In this document: positions 18,001 through 28,764 of the stretch, one piece after another
Numbering within the stretch: position 1 is the first letter of the stretch
Layout: every line of letters starts with the position of its first letter
Assembly: GCF_039679125.1 (NCBI RefSeq)
Contig: NZ_CP155551.1
Coordinates: forward strand, 4,216,001-4,280,000
Length of the DNA stretch: 64,000 nt
Origin: Blastococcus sp. HT6-4
GTDB lineage: Bacteria; Actinomycetota; Actinomycetes; Mycobacteriales; Geodermatophilaceae
Reading direction: 5' to 3'
Notes under the pieces: model-generated
Told to the model about the DNA's origin: nothing
The model's database searches: none
The model's input: the letters and a program-made list of their open reading frames with translations, nothing else
Translations under genes and position numbers: made by a program

Positions 18001-18900
18001 GTGGTCGAGGTCGCGGATGCGCTACCCCCGGCGGACCGGCGGAGTGCCTTCGCCAACGCGCCGATGGGCATCGCGCTGACGACACCCGCCGGGCTCCTCG
18101 TCGACGTCAACCCCGCCCTCTCGGCCATGGTCGGCCGCGCCCCGGAGGAGCTGTACGGCCGATCGGTCATGGAGCTGGTGCACCCCGATGCCGTTCCGGC
18201 CGCGGAGGAGGCACACGCCAGCCTCACGGCGGATCCCGACCGTCCCATGCGGCACGAGACGCGCCTGACCCGTGCCGACAGGTCCGACGTCCCGGTGCAG
18301 ATCACGGCCTCGTGGGTGCGGGAGGCCGAGGAGCAGGCCGCGCACCTCGTGCTCATCTTCGAGGACATCACCGAGCGGAAGGCGCTCGAGGCGCAGCTGG
18401 TGCACCGCTCGCTGCACGACCCCCTCACCGGTCTGCCGAACCGGCTGCTGTTCCAGGACCGCCTGCGGCACGCCCTCGACCGGGGGCACCGCGAGAACAC
18501 CCCCACCTGCGTGCTGATCATCGACCTCGACGGGTTCAAGGCGATCAACGACGAGCTGGGGCACCCGATGGGCGACCGGGTCCTCGTCTCCTTCGCCGAG
18601 CGGCTGCGGTCGGTGCTGCGGGCCAGCGACACCGCCGCCCGCCTGGGCGGCGACGAGTTCAGCATCGTCTGCGAGAACACCGAGCGCCCGGACGCCGTGG
18701 CGCTGGCCGACCGGCTGCGCACGACGGTCACCGAGCCGTTGGACCTCGACGGCATCGAGGTGCCGGTGGGCATCAGCATCGGGATCGGCACGGTGCAGGG
18801 CGGCCAGGACCCCGAGCAGGAGTACGAGCGGGCGGTGCGCGCCGCCGACGACGACATGTACGCCGACAAGAGGCGCCGTCGCCGCGCCCGGCGTCGCTGA
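18001..18900 (+). CDS. PAS-GGDEF diguanylate cyclase
   Basis: Soluble signalling protein (299 residues) that should make cyclic di-GMP from two GTP. Residues about 12-130 form a PAS sensor domain (FANAPMGIALTTPAGLLVDV ... HLVLIFEDITERKALE); residues about 137-295 are the GGDEF domain, beginning LHDPLTGLPNRLLF and containing an intact active site GGDEFS. An RASD inhibitory site lies five residues before it, so product inhibition is expected. There is no transmembrane segment. The GTG start at 18001 has a GAGGAGG site with six-base spacing. The signal bound by the PAS domain is unknown. Confidence 0.92.
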   Translation: MVEVADALPPADRRSAFANAPMGIALTTPAGLLVDVNPALSAMVGRAPEELYGRSVMELVHPDAVPAAEEAHASLTADPDRPMRHETRLTRADRSDVPVQITASWVREAEEQAAHLVLIFEDITERKALEAQLVHRSLHDPLTGLPNRLLFQDRLRHALDRGHRENTPTCVLIIDLDGFKAINDELGHPMGDRVLVSFAERLRSVLRASDTAARLGGDEFSIVCENTERPDAVALADRLRTTVTEPLDLDGIEVPVGISIGIGTVQGGQDPEQEYERAVRAADDDMYADKRRRRRARRR

Positions 18901-18920
18901 CCCGCCGGATCAGGCGCCGG

Positions 18921-19538
18921 TCATCCCTCCACCCAGTCGGTGACCCCCCGGAGCTTCGCGAGGACGGCGGTCACGATCGGCAGGACGCTGGCGAACAGCA
19001 CGAACGCGGTGATCCCGAAGCGGCCGCCGTCGCCCAGCGTCAGCAGGCCGGCGACCAGGGCGAGGAACAGGACCCCGATCGCGGTCAGCGCGGAGCCGAA
19101 GAGCAGCCCCGCGCGGTGTCCCTGCAGCAGTCGCGCCCCACCGGCGATCAGGCCGGCCGCGCAGGGGAGCCCGAGGACGAGCAGCACCGTCGCCGGGTCG
19201 TCGTCGCCGCCGAAGGCCGCCAGCAGCATGAACAGCGAGCCGATGCCGGTCAGCCCACCGGTCACGATGCCGAGGACGCCCGCCGAGGTGACGACGGTGG
19301 GGCGGCGCGCCCCGGCCGGCCACCCGGGATGACCCGGGTGCCCGTACGGAGGCTGCCCGTAGGGGAACGGCCCGTACGGGCCCTGGCCGTACGGGGCCTG
19401 CCCGTACGGCGCCATCCCGTACGGGGCCTGGCCGTACGGCGCCATCCCGTACGGGGCCTGGCCGTACGGGGGAGGACCCGGCTGCCCGGGGCCCGGCTGC
19501 CCGCCGGACGGAGAGGCCCAGTACCGACCGTCGCTCAT
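18921..19538 (-). CDS. Membrane protein with a Pro-Tyr-Gly repeat N-terminus
   Basis: 205-residue protein. Residues about 12-70 form a low-complexity region of nine five-residue repeats (PYGQA, PYGMA and variants). This is followed by four hydrophobic segments (VTSAGVLGIVTGGLTGIGSL; ATVLLVLGLPCAAGLIAGG; AGLLFGSALTAIGVLFLALV; FGITAFVLFASVLPIVTAVL). Such proline-rich cytoplasmic tails on small membrane proteins are common in actinobacteria and often bind partners or form condensates, but no specific role can be given. ATG at 19538 is chosen because it starts the conserved-looking MSDGRYW; the frame extends further upstream without a better start. Confidence 0.75.
   Translation of the reverse strand: MSDGRYWASPSGGQPGPGQPGPPPYGQAPYGMAPYGQAPYGMAPYGQAPYGQGPYGPFPYGQPPYGHPGHPGWPAGARRPTVVTSAGVLGIVTGGLTGIGSLFMLLAAFGGDDDPATVLLVLGLPCAAGLIAGGARLLQGHRAGLLFGSALTAIGVLFLALVAGLLTLGDGGRFGITAFVLFASVLPIVTAVLAKLRGVTDWVEG
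19342..19476. repeat. 15-bp tandem repeat within the membrane protein gene
   Basis: Nine consecutive units of 15 bp, each starting CCGTACGG or a close variant (at 19342, 19357, 19372 and so on to 19462). Each unit encodes one PYG-containing pentapeptide on the minus strand. Two unit types (one ending in GCCTGG, the other in CGCCATC) alternate, suggesting expansion by slippage or recombination. Confidence 0.9.
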
Positions 19539-19677
19539 GCGGGCAGTCTGCCCGCCGTCGGCCTCGTGACCAGGCCCGACACGAGCGTCGGTCACCCGGT
19601 CGGGTCGGGGGCCACCGTCCGTCGTCGGCCGGGCGGCGATCCGGTCGGTCCGGTCCCGGCCGCCGTGCCGCCACCGC

Positions 19678-21252
19678 TCACCGGGCGGCGGTCGTCCTCG
19701 TCGGAGCGAGCAGCACGGCCTCCGCGGGGCCCAGGTTCCCGGTCCAGGCGTCTCCCTCCGCGTGCCCGGCAGACGAGACCTCCACGGTCGCGGGCTCGTC
19801 CAGCGGCAGCCGCGCCGGCGCGTCGGTGAAGTTCACCGCGACGACCCGTCGATCGGGGTCGGCCTCCCGCTCGTACGCCAGCACGCCGTCGGGCGCGGGC
19901 AGGGGCGTCCAGTTGCCGTGGAACAGGGCGGGCGAGCGGCGGCGGGCAGCCAGGAGCCGGCGGTAGAGGTGCAGGACCGAGGCCGGGTCGTCGCGCTGCG
20001 CCGCGGCGCTGCGGGCGGCGGGATCCGGCGGGAAGGGCAGCCAGGGCTCCGGCGGCCAGCCGTGGCCCTCCGCCGCCGTCCAGGGGATCGGCGCCCGGCA
20101 GCCGTCGCGGCCGCCCGGGTCGACCCGCCGGTCCGGCGGGACGACGGCGTCCTCCAGCCCCAGCTCCTCACCCGCGTACAGGAACGGCGTGCCCGGCAGG
20201 GTGAGCAGCAGCACCGCGGCGGCGCGCGCCCGCTCCTCCGACCCGCCGTAGCGGGTGCGATGGCGGGGGTTGTCGTGGTTGGACAGCACCCAGGTCGGCC
20301 AGGAGCCGCTGGGCGCCAGCGCCGCCAGGATCTCCTCGACGGCCGAGCGCCAGAAGGAGGCGTCCCAGGGACCGGAGAGCGGGACGAAGTTGAACGCCAG
20401 GTGCAGCTCGTCGCCCGCACCGTAGTAGGGGGCGATGAGGGCGGGGGAGCGGAGGTTGACCTCGCCGACCATGGCCCGGTCACCGGGGAACTCGTCGAGC
20501 ACCGCCCGGATGCCGCGCAGCAGCTCGTGGGTCACCGGCAGGTCGTGGCTGTGCACGATGTTCGTGCCGACCAGCTCCGGCGGGTGATCGGGCAGGCCCG
20601 GGTCCTTGCCGATCAGGTGGACGACGTCCGCGCGGAAGCCGTCCACCCCGCGCCGCAGCCAGAACCGGAGGACGTCGTGCATCGCCTCCTGCACGGCCGG
20701 CTCGGCCCAGTTCAGGTCGGGCTGCTCGGCCAGGAAGAGGTGCAGGTACCACTGCGCCGTGTGCTCGTCCCAGGTCCAGGCCGGTCCGCCGGTGAACTGC
20801 GCCAGCCAGTTGTTCGGCGGTGTCCCCGGCTCGCCGTCCCGCCACAGGTACCAGTTCCGGCGGGCCGACGTGCGGGAGGCTCGCGAGTCCAGGAACCACG
20901 GGTGCTGGTCACTGGTGTGGTTGGGCACCCAGTCCAGCATCAGCCGCATGCCCCGGTCGTGGACGTCGGCGAGCAGCCGGTCGAAGGCCGCCAGATCGCC
21001 GAACAGGGGATCGACGTCGCAGTGGTCGGCGATGTCGTAGCCGGCGTCGGCCATGGGCGAGCGGTAGATCGGCGAGAGCCAGAGCACGTCCACGCCGAGC
21101 CAGCTCAGGTGGTCCAGCCGGCTCCGGATGCCCTCCAGGTCGCCGATCCCGTCACCGGAGGCGTCGGCGAAGGACCGCGGGTAGATCTGGTAGACCACGC
21201 CGCTGCGCCACCACGGGGTGGCCGCCTCGCCGGGGGCCCACCGGGCGGTCAC
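19678..21252 (-). CDS. GH13 alpha-glucosidase (oligo-1,6-glucosidase/trehalose-type)
   Basis: GH13 glycoside hydrolase, 524 residues, cytoplasmic (no signal peptide). Starts with WWRSGVVYQIYPRSFADASG, then the conserved regions DWVPNHTSDQHPWF, GFRADVVHLI (nucleophile Asp), MVGEVNL (acid/base Glu) and LSNHDNPR (stabilising Asp), followed by a C-terminal beta domain. It most resembles alpha-glucosidases acting on maltose, isomaltose or trehalose. The GTG start at 21252 overlaps the stop of the upstream GH13 gene by four bases (GTGA). With the neighbouring GH13 enzyme and phosphoglucomutase it likely serves alpha-glucan or trehalose turnover. Confidence 0.92.
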   Translation of the reverse strand: MTARWAPGEAATPWWRSGVVYQIYPRSFADASGDGIGDLEGIRSRLDHLSWLGVDVLWLSPIYRSPMADAGYDIADHCDVDPLFGDLAAFDRLLADVHDRGMRLMLDWVPNHTSDQHPWFLDSRASRTSARRNWYLWRDGEPGTPPNNWLAQFTGGPAWTWDEHTAQWYLHLFLAEQPDLNWAEPAVQEAMHDVLRFWLRRGVDGFRADVVHLIGKDPGLPDHPPELVGTNIVHSHDLPVTHELLRGIRAVLDEFPGDRAMVGEVNLRSPALIAPYYGAGDELHLAFNFVPLSGPWDASFWRSAVEEILAALAPSGSWPTWVLSNHDNPRHRTRYGGSEERARAAAVLLLTLPGTPFLYAGEELGLEDAVVPPDRRVDPGGRDGCRAPIPWTAAEGHGWPPEPWLPFPPDPAARSAAAQRDDPASVLHLYRRLLAARRRSPALFHGNWTPLPAPDGVLAYEREADPDRRVVAVNFTDAPARLPLDEPATVEVSSAGHAEGDAWTGNLGPAEAVLLAPTRTTAAR

Positions 21253-22913
21253 AGCGCCATCCCGCTGCCCGGACGCCGGCCCCGCAGCCACCGGTAGCCG
21301 AAGGGCCCGAGAGCGACGCGGGGATCGTCCGGGTCGAACGGCTCGTAGCGGTCGTTGCCGAAGATGTCGCCCACCTCCTCGAGCCGGCCGCCGTCGGTCA
21401 GCTCGATCCGGGTCTCCACGTCGTCGCCGGACAGGTTGTGCGCGGCGAGGACGGTGCCGTCCAGCCAGTCGCACCGGTGGACGAGCACCCGCGGATCACC
21501 GGAGTCGAGCACCGTCCAGGCGCCCCAGCCGAACTCCGGGGACTCCTTGCGCACGCGGATCGCCCGCTCCACCCGGTTGAGCAGCGAGTCCTCGCGCCGC
21601 CGCTGCTCGGCCACGTTGACCTCCTGGTAGCGGAACGGGCCGTCGTCGACGACCGGGGCGACCAGTTCGCCGTCGCGGCGGTTGGAGAAGCCGCCGTTCG
21701 GCCCGTCGGCCCACTGCATGACCGTGCGCACGCTCTTGCGCCCCTCGATGGCCAGGTCGTCGCCCATCCCGATCTCCTCCCCGTAGAGCAGCACCGGGGT
21801 GCCGGGCAGGGTCAGGAGCAGGCTGAAGGCGAGTTCGATGCGCCTGCGGTCGCCGTCGACCATCGGTGGCAGCCGCCGCCGGATGCCGCGGCCGTAGATC
21901 CGCATCTCCTGGTCCGGCGCGAAGGCGGTCATGACGTCGTCCTTCTCGTCGGCCGGCAGCCGGGAGAGGTTCAGCTCGTCGTGGTTGCGCAGGAAGTTGA
22001 GCCACTGCGAGGTCCGCGGTGGGGACGGCGTCCTGCGCAGGTGCTCGGCCAGCGGAGTGGCCTCGCCGCGGGCGAGCGCGGCGAAGACCGCTCCGGACAG
22101 GATGAAGTTGAACAGCCCGGTCATCTCGCCGCCGTCACCGAAGAAGCTCTCGCGGTCACCGGGATCGAGGTTGACCTCACCGAACAGGACGGCGTCCCCG
22201 CGCCGGCGGGAGAGGAAGCCGCGCATGTCCTGGAGGATCAGGTGCGGGTCCTGCGGCATCTGGTGCTCGACCCCGGTCGCGCCGATGAGGTAGGGCGCGG
22301 CGTCCACCCGGAACCCGGAGACCCCGAGCTCCAGCCAGAAGCCCATGACCCGGTGGATCTCGTCGCGGACGTCGGGGTGGGCCGTGTTGAGGTCGGGCTC
22401 CGACGAGTAGAAGCGGTGCAGGTAGTACTGCCCGGCCTCCTCGTCCCAGGCCCAGTTGCTCTCCTCCTTGTCCGGGAAGATGACCTTCGCCTCGTCCTCC
22501 GGCCGCTCGTCGGCCCACACGTACCAGTTGCGGTACGGGGAGTCCCGGTCCCGGCGTGCCGACTGGAACCAGGGGTGCTCGCTGGAGGTGTGGTTGACCA
22601 CGAGATCGATCACCACCCGGATCCCGAGGTCGCGGGCGGTGCGGACGAACTCGACGAACTCGCCCAGCGTCCCGAGCCGGGGATCCACGGTGTAGTAGTC
22701 GCTGACGTCGTAGCCGTCGTCCCGTCCCGGCGAGGGATAGAACGGCAGCAGCCACAGGCAGGTGACGCCCAGGCCGGACAGGTAGGGCAGGCGGTGCGTC
22801 AGACCACGGAAGTCGCCGACGCCGTCCCCGTCGGAGTCCATGAAGGTCTCGACGTCCACGGAGTAGACGACGGCGTTCTTCCACCACTGGTCGCTGACGG
22901 CTGGATCGAACAT
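21249..22913 (-). CDS. GH13 alpha-amylase family protein, trehalose-synthase-like
   Basis: GH13 enzyme of 554 residues from the ATG at 22913 (ribosome site GGGGAG). It begins SDQWWKNAVVYSVDVETFMD, like trehalose synthases (TreS, maltose-trehalose isomerase) and related glucosidases, and carries DLVVNHTSSEHPWFQ, GFRVDAAPYL (nucleophile), LFGEVNL (acid/base) and FLRNHDELN (third Asp). Because TreS proper often has IDLVMNHTSDQH and is fused or linked to a maltokinase, which is absent here, a glucosidase or amylase function is possible. It is the first gene of a pair with the 19678-21252 enzyme. Confidence 0.88.
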   Translation of the reverse strand: MFDPAVSDQWWKNAVVYSVDVETFMDSDGDGVGDFRGLTHRLPYLSGLGVTCLWLLPFYPSPGRDDGYDVSDYYTVDPRLGTLGEFVEFVRTARDLGIRVVIDLVVNHTSSEHPWFQSARRDRDSPYRNWYVWADERPEDEAKVIFPDKEESNWAWDEEAGQYYLHRFYSSEPDLNTAHPDVRDEIHRVMGFWLELGVSGFRVDAAPYLIGATGVEHQMPQDPHLILQDMRGFLSRRRGDAVLFGEVNLDPGDRESFFGDGGEMTGLFNFILSGAVFAALARGEATPLAEHLRRTPSPPRTSQWLNFLRNHDELNLSRLPADEKDDVMTAFAPDQEMRIYGRGIRRRLPPMVDGDRRRIELAFSLLLTLPGTPVLLYGEEIGMGDDLAIEGRKSVRTVMQWADGPNGGFSNRRDGELVAPVVDDGPFRYQEVNVAEQRRREDSLLNRVERAIRVRKESPEFGWGAWTVLDSGDPRVLVHRCDWLDGTVLAAHNLSGDDVETRIELTDGGRLEEVGDIFGNDRYEPFDPDDPRVALGPFGYRWLRGRRPGSGMAL

Positions 22914-22974
22914 GCTCCCCGCCCTACCCATGATCCGCCGTCCCACCTCACCGGGCGGGCACGGCCGTGTCCGC

Positions 22975-24609
<1,635 letters not shown>

Positions 24610-24677
24610 GCCGTTGATCTTGGCCGGACCGGCGGGTGGGCGCGAGCCCAGTGGCGGCTACGCCCACCCCTCCGGGT

Positions 24678-25106
24678 TCACTCCGCCCGGCGCGGCTCCC
24701 CGGGGTACGTGCCGAACTGCCAGAGGTTGCCCTCGGGGTCGCGCGCGGCGAAGTCCCGGGACCCGTGGTCGGTGTCGTACGGCGGCCGGACGATCTCGGC
24801 GCCGGCCGCGACCGCACGGGCGTGCACGGCGTCGGGGTCGGCGGTGACCACGTAGCAGCCGGTCGACTCCACCGGCCACTGCCCGCCGTCGTCCCGCACC
24901 GAGCCGAGCATCACCCCGCCGCCCTCGGGCCAGGACAGCTGGGCGTGGTCGACCCGGTCGCCCTCGCCGTACACGGCCGTCTCCTCGAACCCGAACGCAT
25001 CCACGAGGAAGCGGATCAGCCCCCGCGCGTCGCGGGCCCGGAACGCCGGCCAGACCGTGGGGGCCGGCGTCGTCTGCTGCTGGTCGGTCTGCTGCGTCGT
25101 CGTCAT
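24678..25106 (-). CDS. VOC-family (glyoxalase/bleomycin-resistance fold) protein
   Basis: 142-residue protein of the vicinal oxygen chelate superfamily, similar to PhnB/glyoxalase-like proteins: VWPAFRARDARGLIRFLVDA at the start, FEETAVYGEGDRVDHAQLSW, and RDPEGNLWQFGTY at the end, which closes the fold. Members bind metals or small ligands; the ligand here is unknown. The ATG at 25106 overlaps the stop of the AraC-type regulator gene by four bases (ATGA), so the regulator and this protein form an operon, a common pairing in actinobacteria. Confidence 0.87.
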   Translation of the reverse strand: MTTTQQTDQQQTTPAPTVWPAFRARDARGLIRFLVDAFGFEETAVYGEGDRVDHAQLSWPEGGGVMLGSVRDDGGQWPVESTGCYVVTADPDAVHARAVAAGAEIVRPPYDTDHGSRDFAARDPEGNLWQFGTYPGEPRRAE

Positions 25107-25954
25107 GCCGACGACAGTGCCGCGGCCAGGGCAGCGGTGTCTTGTACGTACCCGAACTCCGCCGCCAGCCAGCGCGTGGGCGGCAGGCCGGCGAACGCCC
25201 GCCATTCCCGCGTGAGGTGCGCCTGGTCGGTGAAGCCGGTACCCACGGCGAGGGCGGCGAGGTCGGGGGCGCCGCCGGCGGCCACCCGCGCGGCCAGCGC
25301 CCGCCGGGCCCGGTCGAAGCGCACCACGCGGGCGGCCTGCTTCGGCCCCAGCCCCGTCTCGGCACGGAACCGCTGCTCCAGGTGGCGCGGGGACCAGCCG
25401 ATCCGGCGGGCCACCTCCCCCACGGGCAACCGGCCCCCGGCCGCCGTCGTCAGCCGCCAGGCCTCGCGCACCTCGGCCGGCACGGCAACCGGGCGCAGCC
25501 GTCGCAGCAGCACCGCCTCCAGGGCCGCGAACCGGGCGGGCCAGCCGTCGGCGGCCCGCACCCGATCCACCAGCTCGGTGCCGGCCGCGCCCAGCAACTC
25601 GGTCAGCGGCACGTCCAGGGACGCCAGCGCACCGGCCGGGGAGCCGAGCAGCGCGCGGGCGCCGCACGGGGTGAGCGACAGCTGGATGCCCGCCTGCCGG
25701 CCGGGGTGGACGATCCGCGCCGGCCGGGTGTGCAGCCCGCCGACGAGCGTGTCGAACGCGCCGGGGGCCTGGGCGGGGTCGGGGTGGGCGGCCATCTCCA
25801 GCGGATCGTCGATCGCCACCACGACGGTCAGCCACGGGGACGGCAGCCCCAGGTGCTCGCCCGGTGGGAAGCCCTCGTGCCGGTAGCCGACGGCCGCGGC
25901 CACGTACGGGCGCAGGGCGGGGTGCGGGCGGTGCACCACCGACTCCTGCCGCAC
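25103..25954 (-). CDS. AraC-family transcriptional regulator
   Basis: 283-residue regulator. The C-terminal third contains a double helix-turn-helix: GEVARRIGWSPRHLEQRFRA and LAALAVGTGFTDQAHLTREW, followed by the conserved FAGLPPTRW. The N-terminal domain resembles the DUF6597-type sensor domain (HPALRPYVAAAVGYRHEG). It is translationally coupled to a VOC-family gene that may be its target or supply a ligand-binding partner. The GTG at 25954 gives a protein starting just before the sensor domain; an in-frame extension upstream is possible. Divergent from the HNH gene with about 200 bases between. Confidence 0.9.
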   Translation of the reverse strand: MRQESVVHRPHPALRPYVAAAVGYRHEGFPPGEHLGLPSPWLTVVVAIDDPLEMAAHPDPAQAPGAFDTLVGGLHTRPARIVHPGRQAGIQLSLTPCGARALLGSPAGALASLDVPLTELLGAAGTELVDRVRAADGWPARFAALEAVLLRRLRPVAVPAEVREAWRLTTAAGGRLPVGEVARRIGWSPRHLEQRFRAETGLGPKQAARVVRFDRARRALAARVAAGGAPDLAALAVGTGFTDQAHLTREWRAFAGLPPTRWLAAEFGYVQDTAALAAALSSA

Positions 25955-26156
25955 GGTGGGGATCGTTCCGCGTGCGCCCGCCGGTGTCACGGGGTCCGGC
26001 CGCGAACCCAGGGCGCGCCCGCGCGCGTCACCCGCCTGTCGGGGCCCTCGTGCAGACCCGCACCTCGGGCCATTTCCTGTCGCTGACCTGGGGTTCTGTT
26101 GTACCCCGGCTCTATGTTCGGGGTGTCGGTCGAGGTCCACCGGAGGGGGCGAGAGC

Positions 26157-27372
26157 GTGTCCGAGTTCCGATCCGCCCTCGACGACCTGACCGCGATCGA
26201 CCTCGAGGAACTGTCCGGGGATGCCCTGCTCGACCTCGTCGGCGAGCTGAGCACGACGGCCAACCGCGTCGCCGCGGTCCTCACGTCCGCCGTGCGGGCC
26301 GCCGACCGGCGCGAGGCCTACCGGCGGGACGGCGCGGTCTCCATGAAGGCCTGGCTGCGCGGCAGCTGCAGCATGGCTCCCGAGCAGGCGACGGCGACGG
26401 TCTCCACCGGCCGGCGGCTCGAGCTGCTGCCGGAGACCGCGGCGGCCTTCGCGGCCGGCGACATCACTGCGAGGCACGCCCGCGTCATCACGAAGGCCAT
26501 GACGCCCGGGCGGATCGCCAAGGCCGCCGGGGCGGGGGTCGATCTCGGCGAGAGCGATCGCCTCCTGGCCGATCTGGCACGGGCGACGGGCCCTCAGGAC
26601 ACCGCGCGCGGGGTCGCACAGTGGGTCGCCGGCGTGGACCCCGACGGCACGCTGGACGACGCCGCCGACACCCGCCGGCGCTTCACCATGACTCCCGGCC
26701 TGGACGGCCGGGTGTACCTGCGGGGCGAGCTGGACGCCGCCGGTGGCGAGTACGTGCGCACCGCGCTGGCCGCACTGATGAACGGCGACCGCCCGGCCGG
26801 CGACACCCGCTCCCACGCGGAGCGGCAGGGCGATGCGCTCGTCACGCTGGCCCGTGGGCCCCTGGACGGCGGCGGACTAACGACCGTTCGGGGTGAGCGG
26901 CCGCACGTCCGGGTCACCATCGACCTCATGGCCCTCTGCGCCGAACGGGGGGCTGCGGGCGTCGCGGGCGGTTCCCTGGGGTGGGGCGGGCCGATCAACC
27001 CGGAGACGGCACGGCGGCTGGCGTGCGATGCCGGCGTCTCCCGCATCCTCACCGGCCCGAGCGGGCCTACCGCTCGACGTCGGCCGCGAGCAGCGGACCT
27101 CGACCACGGGCATCCGCCGGTCGATCGAGATCCGCGACGAGCACCGCGTGTTCGCCGGCTGCGACGCCCCGGCGGAGTGGTGCGACGTCCACCATGTCGT
27201 TCACTGGGCCCACGGCGGGCCGACGAGCTGTGAGAACGGGGCGCTTCTCTGCGAGCGGCACCACACGAGCTGTCACGAGGGCGGTTTCGCCATCCGTCGG
27301 GATCCCGGCACCGGTCGCTGGCACACCTACCGGCCGGACGGCACCGAGATCCTCAGCCGCGCCGGCCCCTGA
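26157..27372 (+). pseudogene. DUF222-HNH endonuclease (13E12-repeat type), frameshifted
   Basis: The gene has an N-terminal DUF222 domain (about residues 1-300) and a C-terminal HNH nuclease (EHRVFAGCDAPAEWCDVHHV, HWAHGGPTSCENG, LLCERHHT). The frame changes at about 27063-27065: the first frame reads RILTGPSGPTARRR, the expected GLPLDVGREQRT continues in another frame; removing one G from GGG restores 405 codons. The GTG start at 26157 has a GGAGGGGG site. These genes are multicopy in actinobacteria and are thought to behave as selfish or recombination-prone elements. As written the nuclease domain would not be made. Confidence 0.82.
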
Positions 27373-27420
27373 CGCCACGGCGGCCCGCCGCCCGGACTGA
27401 CAGCCCACCACTCCGAGTGG

Positions 27421-27756
27421 CTAGGCACCTCGCGGGGCGTACATGATCACCGCCACGCCGACGAGGCAGACGAGCGCGCCGACGACGTCGTACCGGTCGG
27501 GCCGGAACCCGTCGACGGCCATGCCCCAGGCCAGGGAGCCGGCGACGAAGACGCCGCCGTAGGCGGCGAGGATCCGGCCGAAGTTCGCGTCGGGCTGCAG
27601 GGTGGCGACGAAGCCGTAGAGGCCGAGGGCGACGACGCCCGCGCCGATCCACGCCCAGCCGCGGTGCTCCCGGACGCCCTGCCACACCAGCCAGGCGCCA
27701 CCGATCTCGGCGAGCGCGGCGAGCGCGAACAGAACCAGCGACCGCGCGACGGTCAC
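27421..27756 (-). CDS. YnfA-family (UPF0060) small membrane protein
   Basis: 111-residue membrane protein with four helices. The family signature regions are clear: [18 protein letters not shown] in helix 1, [20 protein letters not shown] in the middle, and [20 protein letters not shown] before the last helix. YnfA proteins are related to small multidrug-resistance transporters, but their physiological role is poorly settled. Its start overlaps the stop of the upstream alpha/beta hydrolase gene by four bases, so the two are co-translated. Confidence 0.93.
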   Translation of the reverse strand: MTVARSLVLFALAALAEIGGAWLVWQGVREHRGWAWIGAGVVALGLYGFVATLQPDANFGRILAAYGGVFVAGSLAWGMAVDGFRPDRYDVVGALVCLVGVAVIMYAPRGA

Positions 27757-28592
27757 TCCTCGACCTGATCCAGGAACCTGCGCACCGTCTCGAGGAAGAT
27801 CTCCGGCTGCTCGGAGTGCACCCAGTGCCCGGCGTTCTTGACCTTCACCAGCCGGGTCAACGGGAACAGCGCGTCCATGGCCGGGCGGTCCTCGGGGAGC
27901 ACGTAGTGCGAGTTCGCCCCGGCGATCCAGAGCACCGGGCCGTCGAAGGTCGCGCCGGGTGGGGGATCGGGGAACCCGCGGAGCTCACCGATGTCGCGCT
28001 CCAGCAGCTCCAGGTTCAGCCGCCACTGCCAGCCGTCGCCCGACTCCTCCCGGGCCAGGCTCTGCAGCAGGAAGCTGCGCACCATCCGGCTGGGGACGGC
28101 GGTGCGCAGCGCCGCGTCGGCGTCGGAGCGGGACTCCAGCGATGCCAGGTCCACCCGCCGCATGGCGGCGATGAACGCGGCGAACGGCGACGCCTCCTCG
28201 TCGGGGTCCTCGGTGCGGCCGCCCTGCAGGGGGTACTCGACCGGCGCGATGTCCACGACCACCAGGGCGCGCAGCAGCTCCGGCCGGCGCAGCGCCAGCT
28301 GCATCGCGACCTTGCCGCCCATCGAGTGGCCGACGAGCGTGGCCGGCTCCCCGAAGGACTCCAGCTCCGCGGCGACCAGCTCGGCCATGTCGACGTAGTC
28401 GACCCGCTCGGTCCACGGGGAGTGGCCGTGGTTGGGCAGGTCGAGCAGCGTCACCCGGTGGTCCTCGGCCAGGCCCTTGGCGATCGTCGTCCAGTTCTTC
28501 CCCTGGCCGAACAGGCCGTGCACGAAGACGACGCGCGGGCCGGCCTCGCCCAGCGTCCGGGCGTGCAGGGCTTCCTCGGCGTTCTCCGTCAC
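27753..28592 (-). CDS. Alpha/beta-hydrolase (YbfF-like esterase)
   Basis: Cytoplasmic alpha/beta-hydrolase, 279 residues. Shows the oxyanion-hole segment [15 protein letters not shown], the nucleophile elbow [12 protein letters not shown] (Ser about 98), a short lid and the catalytic His in [12 protein letters not shown]; the acidic member is probably in LWIAGANS or nearby. The overall layout ([20 protein letters not shown]) matches YbfF-type esterases, which hydrolyse short acyl esters or acyl-CoAs. The GTG at 28592 is used because residues before it are low-complexity and lack a ribosome site. In operon with ynfA-like gene. Confidence 0.9.
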   Translation of the reverse strand: MTENAEEALHARTLGEAGPRVVFVHGLFGQGKNWTTIAKGLAEDHRVTLLDLPNHGHSPWTERVDYVDMAELVAAELESFGEPATLVGHSMGGKVAMQLALRRPELLRALVVVDIAPVEYPLQGGRTEDPDEEASPFAAFIAAMRRVDLASLESRSDADAALRTAVPSRMVRSFLLQSLAREESGDGWQWRLNLELLERDIGELRGFPDPPPGATFDGPVLWIAGANSHYVLPEDRPAMDALFPLTRLVKVKNAGHWVHSEQPEIFLETVRRFLDQVEE

Positions 28593-28764
28593 CGGGCGAT
28601 TCCACCAGAGCGCGCGCTGCCGTGCGTTCCCGCGGTCTGTCCAGCTGCCCACGGACCTCCGTCCCCGGGGCGTCCTCCAGCGTGACCGACGGCGCGCCCC
28701 GCCTCCTGCCCGGGGCGGTCGTCCCCGGCCTCTACCGTGCCGGGGGGTCGACGAGGGGGAGCAG

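Noticed and set aside
19342..19476. Regular repeats considered as a CRISPR array
   Set aside because: Units are 15 bp without spacers and encode in-frame pentapeptides of a membrane protein.
26157..27372. HNH gene as an intact group II intron, IS or homing element
   Set aside because: No intron RNA domains, terminal inverted repeats or target duplication were seen; domain order is that of chromosomal DUF222-HNH genes.
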